From NCBI GenBank assembly GCA_021464415.1, contig CM038467.1, positions 65,725,159-65,789,158 on the forward strand: 64,000 nucleotides of DNA. Reading direction: 5' to 3'. Positions 1 to 10,144 of the stretch are shown here, in pieces (position 1 is the first letter of the stretch; the number at the start of each line of letters is the position of its first letter). The notes under the pieces were generated by a model, which was not told the origin of the DNA, did no database searches, and worked only from the letters and a program-made list of their open reading frames with translations. A program made the position numbers and the translations under genes. This DNA is from Lonicera japonica (Eukaryota; Streptophyta; Magnoliopsida; Dipsacales; Caprifoliaceae).

Positions 1-550
1 TACCAAGTTGACATGCATCACAAATTCTATCTTTAACAAATTTAGTTTTAGGCAATCCTTTAACTAATTCCTTTTTAGATAATTTGTGAATTAAATCCAT
101 ATTAGCATGACCTAATCTTCTATGCCATAACCAAGAGGCATTATTTAACGCGGATAAACATTTAACATCTTGTTGAGACAAATCATCAAGTTCAAGAGTA
201 TATACGTTATTAGATGTATAAGCAACAAACAAGATAGAATTATCACTAATATTTTTAACAATGCAACATTCGGATTTAAAAATAACTTTATAACATTTAT
301 CACACAATTGACTAATACTAAGCAAGTTATGTTTTAAACCATCAACAAGTAAAATATTATCAATATAAGAAGATTTATTATCAACTTTACCTATATCAAT
401 GATTTTACCTTTGGCGTTGTCTCCAAATGTGGCGTTGCCTCCTTGTTTAGGAGTAAGACTCAAGAAATTTCTCTTTTCTCCCGTCATGTGTTTCGAGCAT
501 CCACTATCCAAGAACTGCTTTGTTTTGCTAGCTTTTGCTCTCATGCAAAT
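1..550 (-). pseudogene. copia protease, GAG-pre-integrase and start of integrase (partial)
   Basis: Translation in the same minus-strand frame as gag, directly after the amber codon at 551..553, stays open to the window edge. It shows the copia aspartic protease signature DSGCSKHMTG near its beginning. A GAG-pre-integrase block follows with the W-H-x-R-L-G-H motif near 100-130. It ends with the first Cys pair of the integrase zinc finger near base 10. No further stop or frameshift is seen up to base 1. The rest of integrase, RT and RNase H must lie to the left. Confidence 0.85.
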
Positions 551-2293
551 CTACACCAAAATCTTAAGTAACTTCTCTTTTGGTACCCAAAATAAGTTGA
601 GTCCTTTGGGGTTAGCGTACATAGTGGTTCCTTTAGGAATCCAAGCAAGTTTGTTCTTAACAAACTTCATTTCTTTGTAATAACAAGAATGTGCATTATG
701 AGTATTTCTTCCACAAAATGAGCAAAGATTAGTGGGATTATGTGGTATGTATGTTTTGAAGAAATTTTTGTAATCCTTTTGGTTATAGATTTGATCGTAA
801 TCCAAACCGGCTTTATCAAAGACACACCTTTGTACTCCCAATAGTTTATCCAAGTTATCTTTTTCATTTGTGAACTTGGTTAGACTATTAGTTAAATCCT
901 TTACTTTTTCTTTCAAATCTTCATTTTCTAGTGCAAGTAAGTTTGAAGTCTCCTTTTCTTTTCCCTTTTTAAAATAATTGATTTCCTTTTTAAAATCAAT
1001 GTTTTCCTTTTCTAAAGTTTCACATTTGGTAGAAGTAATGGAATTTTCTTTGTTGAGACTTGCATATTTTTTTGAGAGAATTTTAAATTTAATATGTAAT
1101 TCTTCAAACATGGTATATAGTTCATCATATTCATTATGCACACTTTCATTATCATCAAAATTATCACTAAATGAGCTATAGTTAGAGTTTACCTCATCTT
1201 CATTTGCCATAAGACAAAGGTTAGCCTTTTCTTCATCGCTAGAATCGGCATCCAATTCTCCTTCTTCGAAATCGCTCCATGTTCCTTTTAGTTCATGCTT
1301 CACTTGTTTGAATACTTTATCTCGTTTATCCCTTTCCTCCTTCTTTCTAACTGGACAATTTGGCTTGATATGACCGGGTTCATGGCAATGATAGCACTTT
1401 TTGATTTCTTCATTTTCTCCTCTTTGTTGATTTGATCGATCGTTGTTTCTTCTAGAGGATGATGGATATTTGTTATCATTTCCTTGAGAATTTTTCTTCT
1501 TAGCTAGAAATTTTATAAATTTTCTAGATAGAGGTACCATGTCTTCATCACCATCCATTGATACATCATTATCTTCATGTTGGATAGTTTTGAGAGGTAA
1601 AGTTTTCTTTGATTTTGTATCCTCTTCTTCTTCTCTTTGAAGTTCCTTCTCATGAGTTTTTAGAAATCCCAAAATCTCATCCATGTTGAGTGTTTTGAGA
1701 TTATTTGCTTCTTGAATCGCAGTCACTTTTGGACGCCACTTCTTTGGAAGAATCCTAAGAATTTTTCTTATCTTATCTTCATTAGAATAAACTTTTCGAA
1801 GAAGATCCAAATCATTAGTAATAATATAAAATCTACTATACATGGAAGCAAGAGATTCATTAGGCTCCATTTTAAATAATTCATAATCATGATCAAGCAT
1901 ATTTATGTTATCGTCTTTAACTTGAGTGGTTCCTTCGTAGGTAACCTCAAGTTTATTCCAAATTTCTTTGGCCGTTTTGCGACTAGAAATTTTGTTATAT
2001 TCATCCATGCTTAATGCACAATTTAAAGCATTTAAGGCTCTAGTATTATATTGAATTTTCTTAATATCATTTTCATCATACTCGGACAATTTTTTAGGAA
2101 CAATTTTTTCACTATCATCTCTTTTGGTAATTTCATAGGGTCCTTCAAGTATAACTCTCCATTGTTCAAAATCACTAGATTGTAAAAATATACTCATTCT
2201 ACTTTTTCAATAGCTATAACTTTTACCATCAAATAGGGGTGGTCTATAGGTGAAAATACCTTCGGAAAAACCGATTCCTTGGTATATAGACAT
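551..2293 (-). pseudogene. copia gag region (UBN2-type Gag with two CCHC zinc knuckles), broken
   Basis: Gag of the element above, the structural protein that packages element RNA. The likely original ATG is at 2293. Its frame runs 28 codons to a TGA at 2207..2209, where related Gags have Trp in a Y-W-K-x-R-M context. Downstream, an uninterrupted 548-codon frame restarts at 2197. It holds a UBN2-like helical Gag domain (roughly residues 40-190 from 2197), a charged stretch, a CX2CX4HX4C knuckle at residues 268-281, an acidic and coiled-coil-like middle, and a second CX2CX4HX4C knuckle at 492-505. After the second knuckle comes the repeated W(I/V)PK motif seen in Sirevirus polyproteins. The frame stops at TAG 551..553 but coding resemblance continues beyond in the same frame. 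Confidence 0.85.
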
Positions 2294-2335
2294 GATCGTA
2301 AACTCTAAGATTGTTAAATCAAAATAAGAGTACAA

Positions 2336-2349
2336 CCTCTGATACCAAT
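2336..2349 (-). promoter_or_regulatory. primer binding site (initiator tRNA-Met type)
   Basis: Minus-strand ATTGGTATCAGAGG directly abuts the LTR end. TGGTATCAGAG is the standard plant copia PBS complementary to the 3' end of initiator tRNA-Met. Confidence 0.85.
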
Positions 2350-3930
2350 TGTTGGTCGGAAAACAACCCTAGAGGGAGGTGAATAGGGTTTTAAAAATTT
2401 AATGCAGAATTAAAATATTTTTAAAATATTTAAGCAAAGCAACTTAGCTAAACAACAATATCAAGAAAATAATAAATTTCAAGTAATCAATCCCAAGACA
2501 AACAAATAAGCAATCTCAAAATACAAGCAATAATATATCAATAAAAAGAGAGCTTGAGTTTAGAGAGATTAAACCAATTTAAAGCTCGAGACTTTTTTCC
2601 TCACGATTCAATTTTCTAAACCATACGTCTGCGCTCGGTTAGTTTTTCGAGAATTTCCACTATTCAATCTTCTTCAGGTGGAGATCAAACCTCAATACAA
2701 ATGTTGCTATGCACACAACACTCACAATGTAGCTATACCCACTACACTTCTCACAAGATATACTCTCTTGCTCTTCAAAGAGACAAACTCTCTTGCTCTT
2801 CAAAGAGACAAACTCTCTTTTAAAACGAAGAATGATTTTTTTGTGGTGATACACACCAATACAATAACTCTCAAGTGTATTTGAAGATTACAAATGAAGC
2901 TCACACTAGAGTTATCAAGATTGATCAAAAATATATAGCTCGAAAGATGAAAGATTGATCAAAATGTGTTCTTGAATCTTTGTACATTTGAATATAGGAA
3001 TAATAGAGTATTAGAATGATTCAAGGTGTGTTAAAACATATCTATGACCTCATATATATAGCTTGAAAAAACATATGGCCATTGAGGATGATTAAGAAAG
3101 GTTTTGGGTCAAACATATACATTTTCAAACTTTCCAACAGCTAGTTTTGACAAAAAATTTAAATTTGTTTTGATAATTTCTCCCAATTTGATCGTTGGAT
3201 CATGCTCAAATTTTTTTCAAAAGTGCTACGAGATGTTGTTTAACTATTGTAAAATTTTAAAATAATCGGAGTCTGGGAAGGCCTTCATCTTACCGTTAGA
3301 TTAAAACTATACGAAAATTGAGCGAATTTTATATGTAAAATAAAAACATTTTTTTTCAATTTAATAATTTAGTTCCAAATACAATTCTAATAATTTGTGA
3401 ACCTCAGAGATATGTTTCTAAGATATCTATTTTTATTATAGCTTAAAATATAATCATTTAAAATTAATATGAATTTATTTTGAAACTTGGTCTTTGTAAA
3501 ATGATGTTTTTCAAATAAATTCAATTTCAAGCTTGTTTGAATCAATCTTTTAAAATATGCATAAATACGTTTGAGCTATAAGAATTTGATCAATAAAATA
3601 ACTTTATATAAATCTTAAGCACTCACTCAATTACTGAATTAGGGAGTCTTCGAATGCTTTGATTTGTTTCTTCGGATTGATCTTCATTTGAAACTTTTTT
3701 CTTGAAGCTTTTCATATAGTCTTTTGATCCTTTGTGCTTCATGATTTGCTTTGAGAGATTTGATCTTTCTTGTCTTGTCCAATGATCGAATAGTGAAAGA
3801 TTGATCCTTATCATGTTTTTCTTGATTTTTTCAAGTAAATAAATTGTATACTTCTATCAAGAAATATGTTAAATTGCATATGATTGATTTATTATTATTA
3901 TCAAAATAAGATTAAGACCTTAGGTCAATA
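2350..3930 (-). repeat. 5' LTR of the Sirevirus-like element (1581 bp)
   Basis: On the plus strand it starts TGTTGGTCGG, immediately after the primer binding site, and ends at about 3930 in GGTCAATA, probably a decayed CAACA end. The minus-strand LTR would thus run TG..CA with one mutated terminal base. A minus-strand TATA-like sequence (CTATATATATGAGG) sits near 3050-3063 and fits the U3 promoter. The right boundary is inferred from the decayed terminus, because the partner LTR is out of the window. Confidence 0.7.
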
Positions 3931-3952
3931 GTTTCAATCATAAACCTTTAAA

Positions 3953-4310
3953 ACAACGTCAAATAAATACAAACACATAGTAATATTTTAGAAAATAAAT
4001 AGTGCAAACTTAACTTTGCATAACTCCAAAAAAATTATTAAATGCATTTTATTAATAAATATGTTTTAAATATGTAATTTGTTAAAATTATTCAAAAACA
4101 CTGTCAATTAAACACTTATTTATAATAATATGTTAAAAAATATATAGTGCAAACTTGATTTTGCATGATTCCATAGAAAAATACAATTTAAAAATTTACT
4201 GCAAAGTTAACTTTGCAATTCTTTTGGAATTTGGTCAAATATAGGCCCTTAATTTAAAAAAATATTATTCCCCAATTCTTTTGTAAAAACTTTTTCATAC
4301 AATCCTATTT
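3953..4310. repeat. copy A of a ~350-bp AT-rich segment repeated at 4703 and 15243
   Basis: This stretch shares many blocks in the same order with 4703..5024 (continuing at 5565) and 15243..15600: GTCAAATAAAT, a cAAACTTAAcTTTGCAT-like block, CAATTAAACACTTA and a TTGGTCAAATATA block. It contains no ORF. The copy at 15243 lies upstream of an intact BAHD gene, so this is best read as duplicated BAHD 5' flanking DNA. Confidence 0.6.
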
Positions 4311-4336
4311 TTAATATCCCGTTACCAAAGTTTATA

Positions 4337-4490
4337 TTGCTTTTAACATTTTGGCTCAACGCAATTGAGTTCTCATGCACTTTCTCTTAGGAATTTATTG
4401 TGTATTTAAAATCAAACATGCCATTTTTCAAAAATAAATAAATATATATATATAATTAATCCCAAAAAGCACACCATAAATAGTTGACGG
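4337..4490 (-). promoter_or_regulatory. orphan BAHD 5' flank (no gene attached)
   Basis: The order tATTGcTTTTAACAttttGGCTCA, GCAATTGAGTTCT, CACTTTCTCTTAGGAA, TTATTGTGTATTTAAAA, CAAACATGcCATT matches the sequence just upstream of the start codons of both intact BAHD genes (13535..13630 and 23830..23920). At those loci the ATG follows to the left. Here the left side holds unrelated AT-rich DNA, so the coding part is missing. Resemblance continues to an AAAAAGCACaCCATAAAT block near 4467. Confidence 0.6.
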
Positions 4491-4702
4491 TTGTCTAACG
4501 TAAGCTTAAAGCTTCACATGGTATAAGTTGTAAAAAAATTTATAAATGGGCACCTCATATGGTATAAGTTGTAAAAAAAATTAAATAAAAACTATACTAG
4601 CTTGTTTGGAAATTTATATTATGTAATGGATATGAGATTTGGAATGCGTAGAGACCTAATAGTTGCCATAGTAGCCATATTATGTCTCAGTCATGCAACT
4701 CT

Positions 4703-6120
4703 AAAGCAATGTTAAATAAATCCAATACATGGTAATGTAGTAAGAAATAAGGACCGTTAAACTCTTTCACAAAACCCAAAAACAATTATCATTTGTGTTT
4801 TCAATAAATAATTTTAAATTTGTAACTTGTTGAAATAACTCTAAAGCGCCGTCAATTAAAAGCTTAGACATAGTAATTTTAAATCAAAGCAAAGGAAACT
4901 TAATTTTGTATGATATCATAAATAAAATTATAATTCGAAAATCTACTGTAAAATTCACGTTGCACTCATTTTAGAGTTTGGTCAAATATAGCCCTTAATT
5001 TACCAAAATATTATTCTTCTTTTAGGGTGTGTTTGATTGGGAGTATTTTCCATGGAAAATATCCATTTTCCACTTGATTTGACAAACTTAAGGTGTTTGA
5101 TTGGCTTTTTTCTAGGCAATTGAATTCCCACTTTGGGCTCCACACATTACATTTTTCCTTGTAAACAAGGAAATATATTTTCTTGGGGGGGGGGCTAGTT
5201 TTTATTTTCCAGGCAATTGCACGGTTTTCGAGACAAACATTTTACCATTTTCTACACTAAAAAATGCTATAACTTAAACTACAAATTCAAAATTTAAATA
5301 AAAAATTTATATTTAAAATTACTCATCAAGATCAATTAAACAAGATCCATCATGACTATAAAATTATGTAAAAAAAAATACCCATAATTTTTTTCTAATA
5401 CATTAAAAAATGCCACAATATACAACCATTATTTTCCGGTAGGAAATTAAGGCAATCAACACACTACACTTCTATTTTTCCATTGCAACTCAATTCTAGG
5501 CAATTCAATTACCGGTAAACTTATTTTCTTCATGCAAATTCCACGCTTGTAATCAAACGCACCCTTTATAGAAACTTTTTTCAAACAAGCTCAATTTTCT
5601 AGTATCCTGAATTGCTTTAACAACACCACCACCCTATTAACAAATGTTAGAAATTTTATTACCAAAGCTCAGTTACCTATAACTACAATAATTTAGCACC
5701 CAAACATTATTTGGTTGACATATATAATATTTCTGTGATTGCTTTTGATTTTTGACAAGTTTCCCAAAATAATGAGTTGGCTTAATAAATGTTAAAATGT
5801 TATTTTCAATAGTTAGTTGACAATTCAATCCAAAAAAATAAAAATTTAAAGTACTCTTGTGAAGTACAATAAATTCTTGTTATTAATAATTAGTGGGTCT
5901 ACACAAATAGATATAACTCCCCCTTGTATTCAAGAAGTTTAAAAAACACACCAAGTGAGGATTAAACATATCATGTATATTCAATTTTAGTCATACCGTC
6001 AAATTTTTCTGTTCGGTTTTGACCGCGTACTTGCCTTGAGCTAGATATTCATACAGTACTACATCAGTAATTAGTGCATTAAATTATTTATACATTACAC
6101 TGACAAAAACAATTATTTAT
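4703..6120. repeat. duplicated BAHD distal flank (paralogous to 15243..16380)
   Basis: Long co-linear similarity to 15243..16380: the ~350-bp block, then GAATTGCTTTAACA, a run around GTTAGAAATTTTATTACCAAAGC, CAACAATAATTTAGCA-like sequence, GTTGACATATATAATATTTC, and finally TTAGTGCATTAAATTATTTATACATTACAC (about 6070-6105). Different MITEs interrupt each copy: 5025..5564 here and 15663..15942 there. No gene. Confidence 0.65.
5025..5564. mobile_element. 540-bp MITE with GGGTGTGTTTGATT termini
   Basis: Left end GGGTGTGTTTGATTGG and right end AATCAAACGCACCC form terminal inverted repeats (one mismatch in 14). TTTA is present on both sides (5021..5024 and 5565..5568). The paralogous block at 15570 lacks the insert, giving an empty-site comparison. 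There is no coding capacity. The TIR type resembles Tourist/Harbinger or hAT MITEs; TSD length does not decide between them. The internal block near 5265-5375 recurs at 53640-53760 and 53860-53940. Confidence 0.75.
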
Positions 6121-6284
6121 ACGCCTATTTTGTAACGTGGTGCTTAATTTGGATCTACGCACCTACTATTTATGTCGATCCATCTTAAAAGAAGGATGGT
6201 TGACAATTATATGTCTATTATTAACAAAAATGCCCCTGGTTAGTTTATTCAATTAAAATTGAAAAAAAATAATTTTCTCATATT

Positions 6285-6857
6285 GTGGGAGGAGAAAAAT
6301 AGAAACGCCTTCTGAGTTAAGATAGTCTTATGGGCCTATTGGCCTAAAGATAACTTTGTGAGCGTACATGAGAAGACCCAGCCCACCTGACCGAGCGGAA
6401 ATCTTTCAAGCCGATCACGAGAGATGGTCGTATCATGCCGAGAAGGTAATTTTTTGTCAAGATGGTCGGGCTGACATGTGTCGATACTTCTAACTCTAGT
6501 GTGAACAGAGTTTTAACCTTAAAGGTGAATTGTAAACCCTAATATTATACCTATAATATATAAAAGGGTAAGGCACTTTACAAAAGGTTCAAAACATGAA
6601 TTGTTATCCTAGAGAGATATATAGATCAGTGTAAGCATCCATCTAAAGCTTTATGGTAATCTTCTTTTATTTGCTTTTAGCTAATAGAAATACTCACACA
6701 TTCACAAGATGGATGTACCGTTAGACAGGAGCTAAATTGGCAAAAGGAACCATCGTTCAAGCATATGTCAGTCTCTTATTCATTAGATTGTTTGTTTCCT
6801 GATTCTATGCTGTAATCATAACCTGTGGGGAGACTCAATATTTTTTTGGGACACACA
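6285..6857 (+). repeat. 5' LTR relic of a Tat-like Ty3/gypsy element, with PBS region after it
   Basis: The segment ends GGGGAGACTCAATATTTTTTTGGGACACACA and is followed at 6858 by ATTGGAGCCGTTTGTGCG, which resembles the LTR/PBS junction common in plant gypsy elements (ATTGGCGCCGTCTGTGGG-like). The same LTR-end block occurs at 29665..29694, so the two belong to related families. The left boundary (near 6285, TGTGGGAGG) is a guess. Its gag start resumes at 10145 beyond the element inserted at 6925. Confidence 0.6.
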
Positions 6858-6924
6858 ATTGGAGCCGTTTGTGCGAAGCATCAATTAAGCCCGTTTTAGC
6901 ACTTTTTTTTCTAGAAATTAAAGC

Positions 6925-7223
6925 TGTTAGAAATGATGATATTGAATGATGATATTCTCCAACATAAATTAGCATTATTATTTGTAATTATTAAAGCTTA
7001 GAATTATTCTTCTTTTCTCTTCTTTTCCTTTATTCCCTCCTCCATGTTTCCCTCCTTGTCTCCTCCTTTCTTCCTCATTTTAGGCTTCTTGTTTCCTTCT
7101 TTACTTGTATATATATTCATGTCAATTCCATTGTAAATGTATGAAAAGATTGTAACAATGTAATCCATTATGGAATTCTTGCTCATTATAATTTCTCTAT
7201 TTCTTGTGTTGTATAATTTAACA
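6925..7223 (+). repeat. left LTR of the non-autonomous element
   Basis: It starts TGTTAGAAATGATG and ends ATAATTTAACA. It is pyrimidine-rich in the middle (7010-7075). Identical by eye to 9799..10097. Confidence 0.93.
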
Positions 7224-7236
7224 TGGTATCAGAGCA
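7224..7236 (+). promoter_or_regulatory. primer binding site (initiator tRNA-Met)
   Basis: TGGTATCAGAGCA immediately follows the CA end of the left LTR and is a perfect match to the usual plant copia-type PBS. It suggests mobilisation by a copia-like partner. Confidence 0.9.
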
Positions 7237-7557
7237 CAACCTCGCCACTAGCCACCACGACCTCGCCACTAGCCACCACGACCTCGCCACCAACCACCAG
7301 CCACCACACAACCTCGCCACCAAGCCCCCACCTATCACCATTATCAAACAAATCAAATACGCCTCCAAACACTACTCGAATCAGACTTTACGCAGCAAAC
7401 CTGTTCAAATAAAACCACGTCCAAATAATTATTATTGAAGCATTCAGCCTGGCTGGCAAGACCATCAGGTAACCACAGCTTAGTGCAAGGTTCAATTCCT
7501 ACTAATAGCATTTTATTTTTCCTCTATTTCCTAACAAACTGCAACTGCCACATCATT

Positions 7558-7655
7558 GACATCCAGTCAGCGCCACGTGACATCCAGTCAGCGCCACTTG
7601 TCCGCCACGTGACATCCAGTCAGCGCCACGTGTCAGTCACGTGTCAGCCACGTCA
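7558..7655 (+). repeat. short tandem repeat rich in CACGTG motifs
   Basis: The unit GACATCCAGTCAGCGCCACG (about 20 bp) occurs three times, with related CACGTGTCAG pieces after it. Several CACGTG palindromes (G-box core) result. It lies in the leader of the non-autonomous element, upstream of the LBD-like fragment. Confidence 0.7.
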
Positions 7656-8282
7656 GCGGTTAACGCCGTTTGCTTGCCGTCAGACTTGACGGAATATTCC
7701 AGACACCGTCAGATATATTTACAATTTCACCCCTGTACTTTCTGATATTTCTATTCTAGCCCCTAAACTTTCTTATTTTCCTATTCTAACATCAAGAGCC
7801 GTTGATCTCATTGCACCACTCATCCACTCGTTCAACTTCCCGATTCTCTCCTCCGTCAATCCCAAGCAACACCGTCCATTTCCTCAGTCAATCCTTTCAC
7901 ATCTTCTTCTTCTGGAAAATTCAAGGGCCAAGGCTGAGTTCTTGGTTCTTCTTCAGGTCCCACCAATTCAATTCCCACCCGCCAATTGCCCACTCCTAAT
8001 CCATACCATAACCGACAACCCGCAATTTCCGTAAACTCCAAACCCTCGCCCAAAAAAAAAAAAAAAAATAAAAAAAAAAAAATCACTGCCATTATCAACT
8101 GCCGACATCTTTTCAAAATGCTCCGACCTCGAAATTCGAAATTCAAATTTCGAGATCGGCGCCTTTAACCCTTTCACCAGCTTCCTGCCATTAAAATCAA
8201 AACACACCATCCTCACTGCAAATCACCCAATAGCACCATCCTCACTGCAAATCTCCCATTCAAATCCAATACAAACAGCCAT

Positions 8283-9572
8283 GTCGATCAGCATCCGCCA
8301 GCGAGGTACTCCATGTCCTGCTGCTCTTTTCGCCGCAGAGCTTGTCCTCCTTTTTGTGAATCAGTTAAAATCTTTCCAAATGCGTATCATCGTCGAGATT
8401 ATCACACAATCTTTTCCGTTTTCGGGTAAAAAGTGTTGAATTCTTTTTACAACACGTACCGGATCACAAACATCGTGAAACTCTCGATTCGTTTCTCTTT
8501 GAAGCTAAGGCAAGAATCCTAAATCCTGCTGGTGGATGCGCTGCCCTCCTTACCTCTCTTGATCAAAAGCTTGAGGCTCTGCATCACGAATGACGGCGTT
8601 GGAGGCTCGACTGGACAGCGAGTCTCCCAGGGTTAATCCGTCATTTTCCTTTGTCCCTCCTGCAAGTTCCTCAAGGGCCAATCCATCCGACTCCCTTGCT
8701 CACCCACCAGGCTCCTTCGCTTCTCCATCCGGCTCTGGTCGACGCCGCCACCGTTCGACCGGAAAACTGCCGGAGAAATCTCCAGCCTCCAGGTCATTTG
8801 CCTACCCATCCGGCTCCTTTGCCTCTCCACCTGGCTCCTTTAACCCTCCTGCAAGTTCCTCAAGGGCCAATCCATCCGACTCCCTTGCTCACCCACCAGG
8901 CTCCTTCGCTTCTCCATCCGGCTTCTTTACTCACCCATCCGGCTCCTTTGCCTCTCCACCTGGCTCCTTTAACCCTCCTGCAAGTTCCTCAAGGGCCAAT
9001 CCATCTGACTCCCTTGCTCACCCACCAGGCTCCTTCGCTTCTCCATCCGGCTCCTTTACTCACCCATCCGGCTCCTTTGCCTCTCCACCTGGCTCCTTTA
9101 ACCCTCCTGCAAGTTCCTCAAGGGCCAATCCATCCGACTCCCTTGCTCACCCACCAGGCTCCTTCGCTTCTCCATCTGGCCCCTCAGAGAATCCTCTAGA
9201 ACCTGGGTTCTTCCGACCCAGGAAGATTTGTTGGAGCATCCTCACTACAAAAGTTTTTTAAAGCTCCTTTCATCAACCCCTGATATCCATCTACCGACCG
9301 TGAATCTTTCAGAACACGGGGATCCTCTGACAGCAGTGGATATGCCGGCATATCCGACTCTGTCAGATTACCAAGTTGCTTTGGATGGTTTCTCAAAGGG
9401 GTCTCCTCAAATTAGTTCTGTTGCGGAGGTTGCCGGATTAATGACTCCGGATTGGACTACCTTAGGAGATATAGGATACAATTCGCTCTCTACTTCTAAC
9501 TTCACTGATATCTTGAATTTTGGTGCTGATGATTCTCAGAATCCATCGCCTTTCTCTTTTTTATCTCAATAA
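8283..9572 (+). pseudogene. LBD (LOB-domain)-like gene fragment captured in the LTR element, frameshifted
   Basis: Three pieces in changing frames resemble an LBD transcription factor. Piece 1 (frame of 8316, to TAA near 8428) has a Cys-rich CSFRRRACPPFC block followed by a FP...VFG stretch, like the LOB C-block and the start of the GAS block. Piece 2 (8450..8593) reads VPDHKHRETLDSFLFEAKAR then NPAGGC and a heptad-like L-x-L run, like the GAS block end and leucine-zipper-like region. Piece 3 (8590..9261, 223 codons) continues as a Ser/Pro-rich tail with 43-residue repeats. A fourth frame (9228..9572) may be the C-terminus. An in-frame stop after FG and at least two frameshifts show that it is not functional as an LBD protein. 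Family assignment is by eye and moderate. Confidence 0.5.
8812..9198 (+). repeat. 129-bp in-frame tandem repeat (three copies)
   Basis: The block GGCTCCTTTGCCTCTCCACC recurs at 8812, 8941 and 9070, a period of exactly 129 bp (43 codons). An earlier partial unit lies at about 8636..8736. Because the period is a multiple of three, the Ser/Pro-rich frame stays open (SFASPPGSFNPPASSSRAN and similar). The copies differ by only a few bases, so the expansion is recent. Confidence 0.85.
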
Positions 9573-9798
9573 TGTGTGTTCCCTTCCTTCCGCACCGCCA
9601 ACACCCTCGGAAACCTCTCGCCTCTCATATCGAAACTTCAGTTTATCTCTCTAAAAACAAAACCAAAGAAATCATTATGTTCTAGATCTAGTTTTCCAAT
9701 TTCTTGGAGATCATCTCATGTAGTAAAAGGACGCTTTCAGGATTTGCTTTCCAAACTCAAGCTGACCGCCCATTTGCCACCTTGAGTTTGAAGGGGGG

Positions 9799-10097
9799 TG
9801 TTAGAAATGATGATATTGAATGATGATATTCTCCAACATAAATTAGCATTATTATTTGTAATTATTAAAGCTTAGAATTATTCTTCTTTTCTCTTCTTTT
9901 CCTTTATTCCCTCCTCCATGTTTCCCTCCTTGTCTCCTCCTTTCTTCCTCATTTTAGGCTTCTTGTTTCCTTCTTTACTTGTATATATATTCATGTCAAT
10001 TCCATTGTAAATGTATGAAAAGATTGTAACAATGTAATCCATTATGGAATTCTTGCTCATTATAATTTCTCTATTTCTTGTGTTGTATAATTTAACA
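9799..10097 (+). repeat. right LTR of the non-autonomous element
   Basis: A 299-bp copy of 6925..7223, preceded by the polypurine tract and followed by the target duplication AAAGC. Confidence 0.93.
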
Positions 10098-10144
10098 AAA
10101 GCTACCTGAATACTCATTACATCTATCGTTAAAAACCTTCAAAA

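Larger units (their letters stand above)
1..3930 (-). mobile_element. Sirevirus-like Ty1/copia LTR retrotransposon, 5' part, runs off the left edge
   Basis: Read on the minus strand, a full LTR (3930 to 2350) is followed by an initiator-Met tRNA primer binding site, then gag, then protease and the start of integrase, which leave the window at base 1. The order LTR-PBS-gag-PR-INT is that of Ty1/copia. A long gag with two CCHC knuckles, the second just before the protease, resembles the Sirevirus lineage. Two nonsense codons (2207..2209 and 551..553) mean this copy cannot make its polyprotein unaided. The 3' half and second LTR are outside the window, so age and TSD cannot be judged. Confidence 0.9.
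6920..10102 (+). mobile_element. complete non-autonomous LTR retrotransposon (LARD/TRIM-like), element 6925..10097 plus TSDs
   Basis: Two 299-bp direct repeats (6925..7223 and 9799..10097) begin TGTTAGAAATG and end TTTAACA. I see no base difference between them. They are flanked by a perfect 5-bp duplication AAAGC (6920..6924 and 10098..10102). A perfect PBS (TGGTATCAGAGCA, 7224..7236) follows the left LTR and a purine-rich tract (TTGAAGGGGGG, 9788..9798) precedes the right LTR. The 2.6-kb interior encodes no Gag or Pol, so movement must rely on a partner in trans. It holds short tandem repeats (7236..7315, 7558..7655) and an LBD-like gene fragment (8283..9572). Identical LTRs mean recent insertion. 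It sits inside an older gypsy relic. Confidence 0.92.

Noticed and set aside
7440..7510. tRNA-like stretch (GGCTGGCAAGACC.. with GGTTCAATTCC)
   Set aside because: The B-box resemblance is fair, but the cloverleaf does not close and no intact anticodon arm was seen. It could be a SINE piece within the LTR element.
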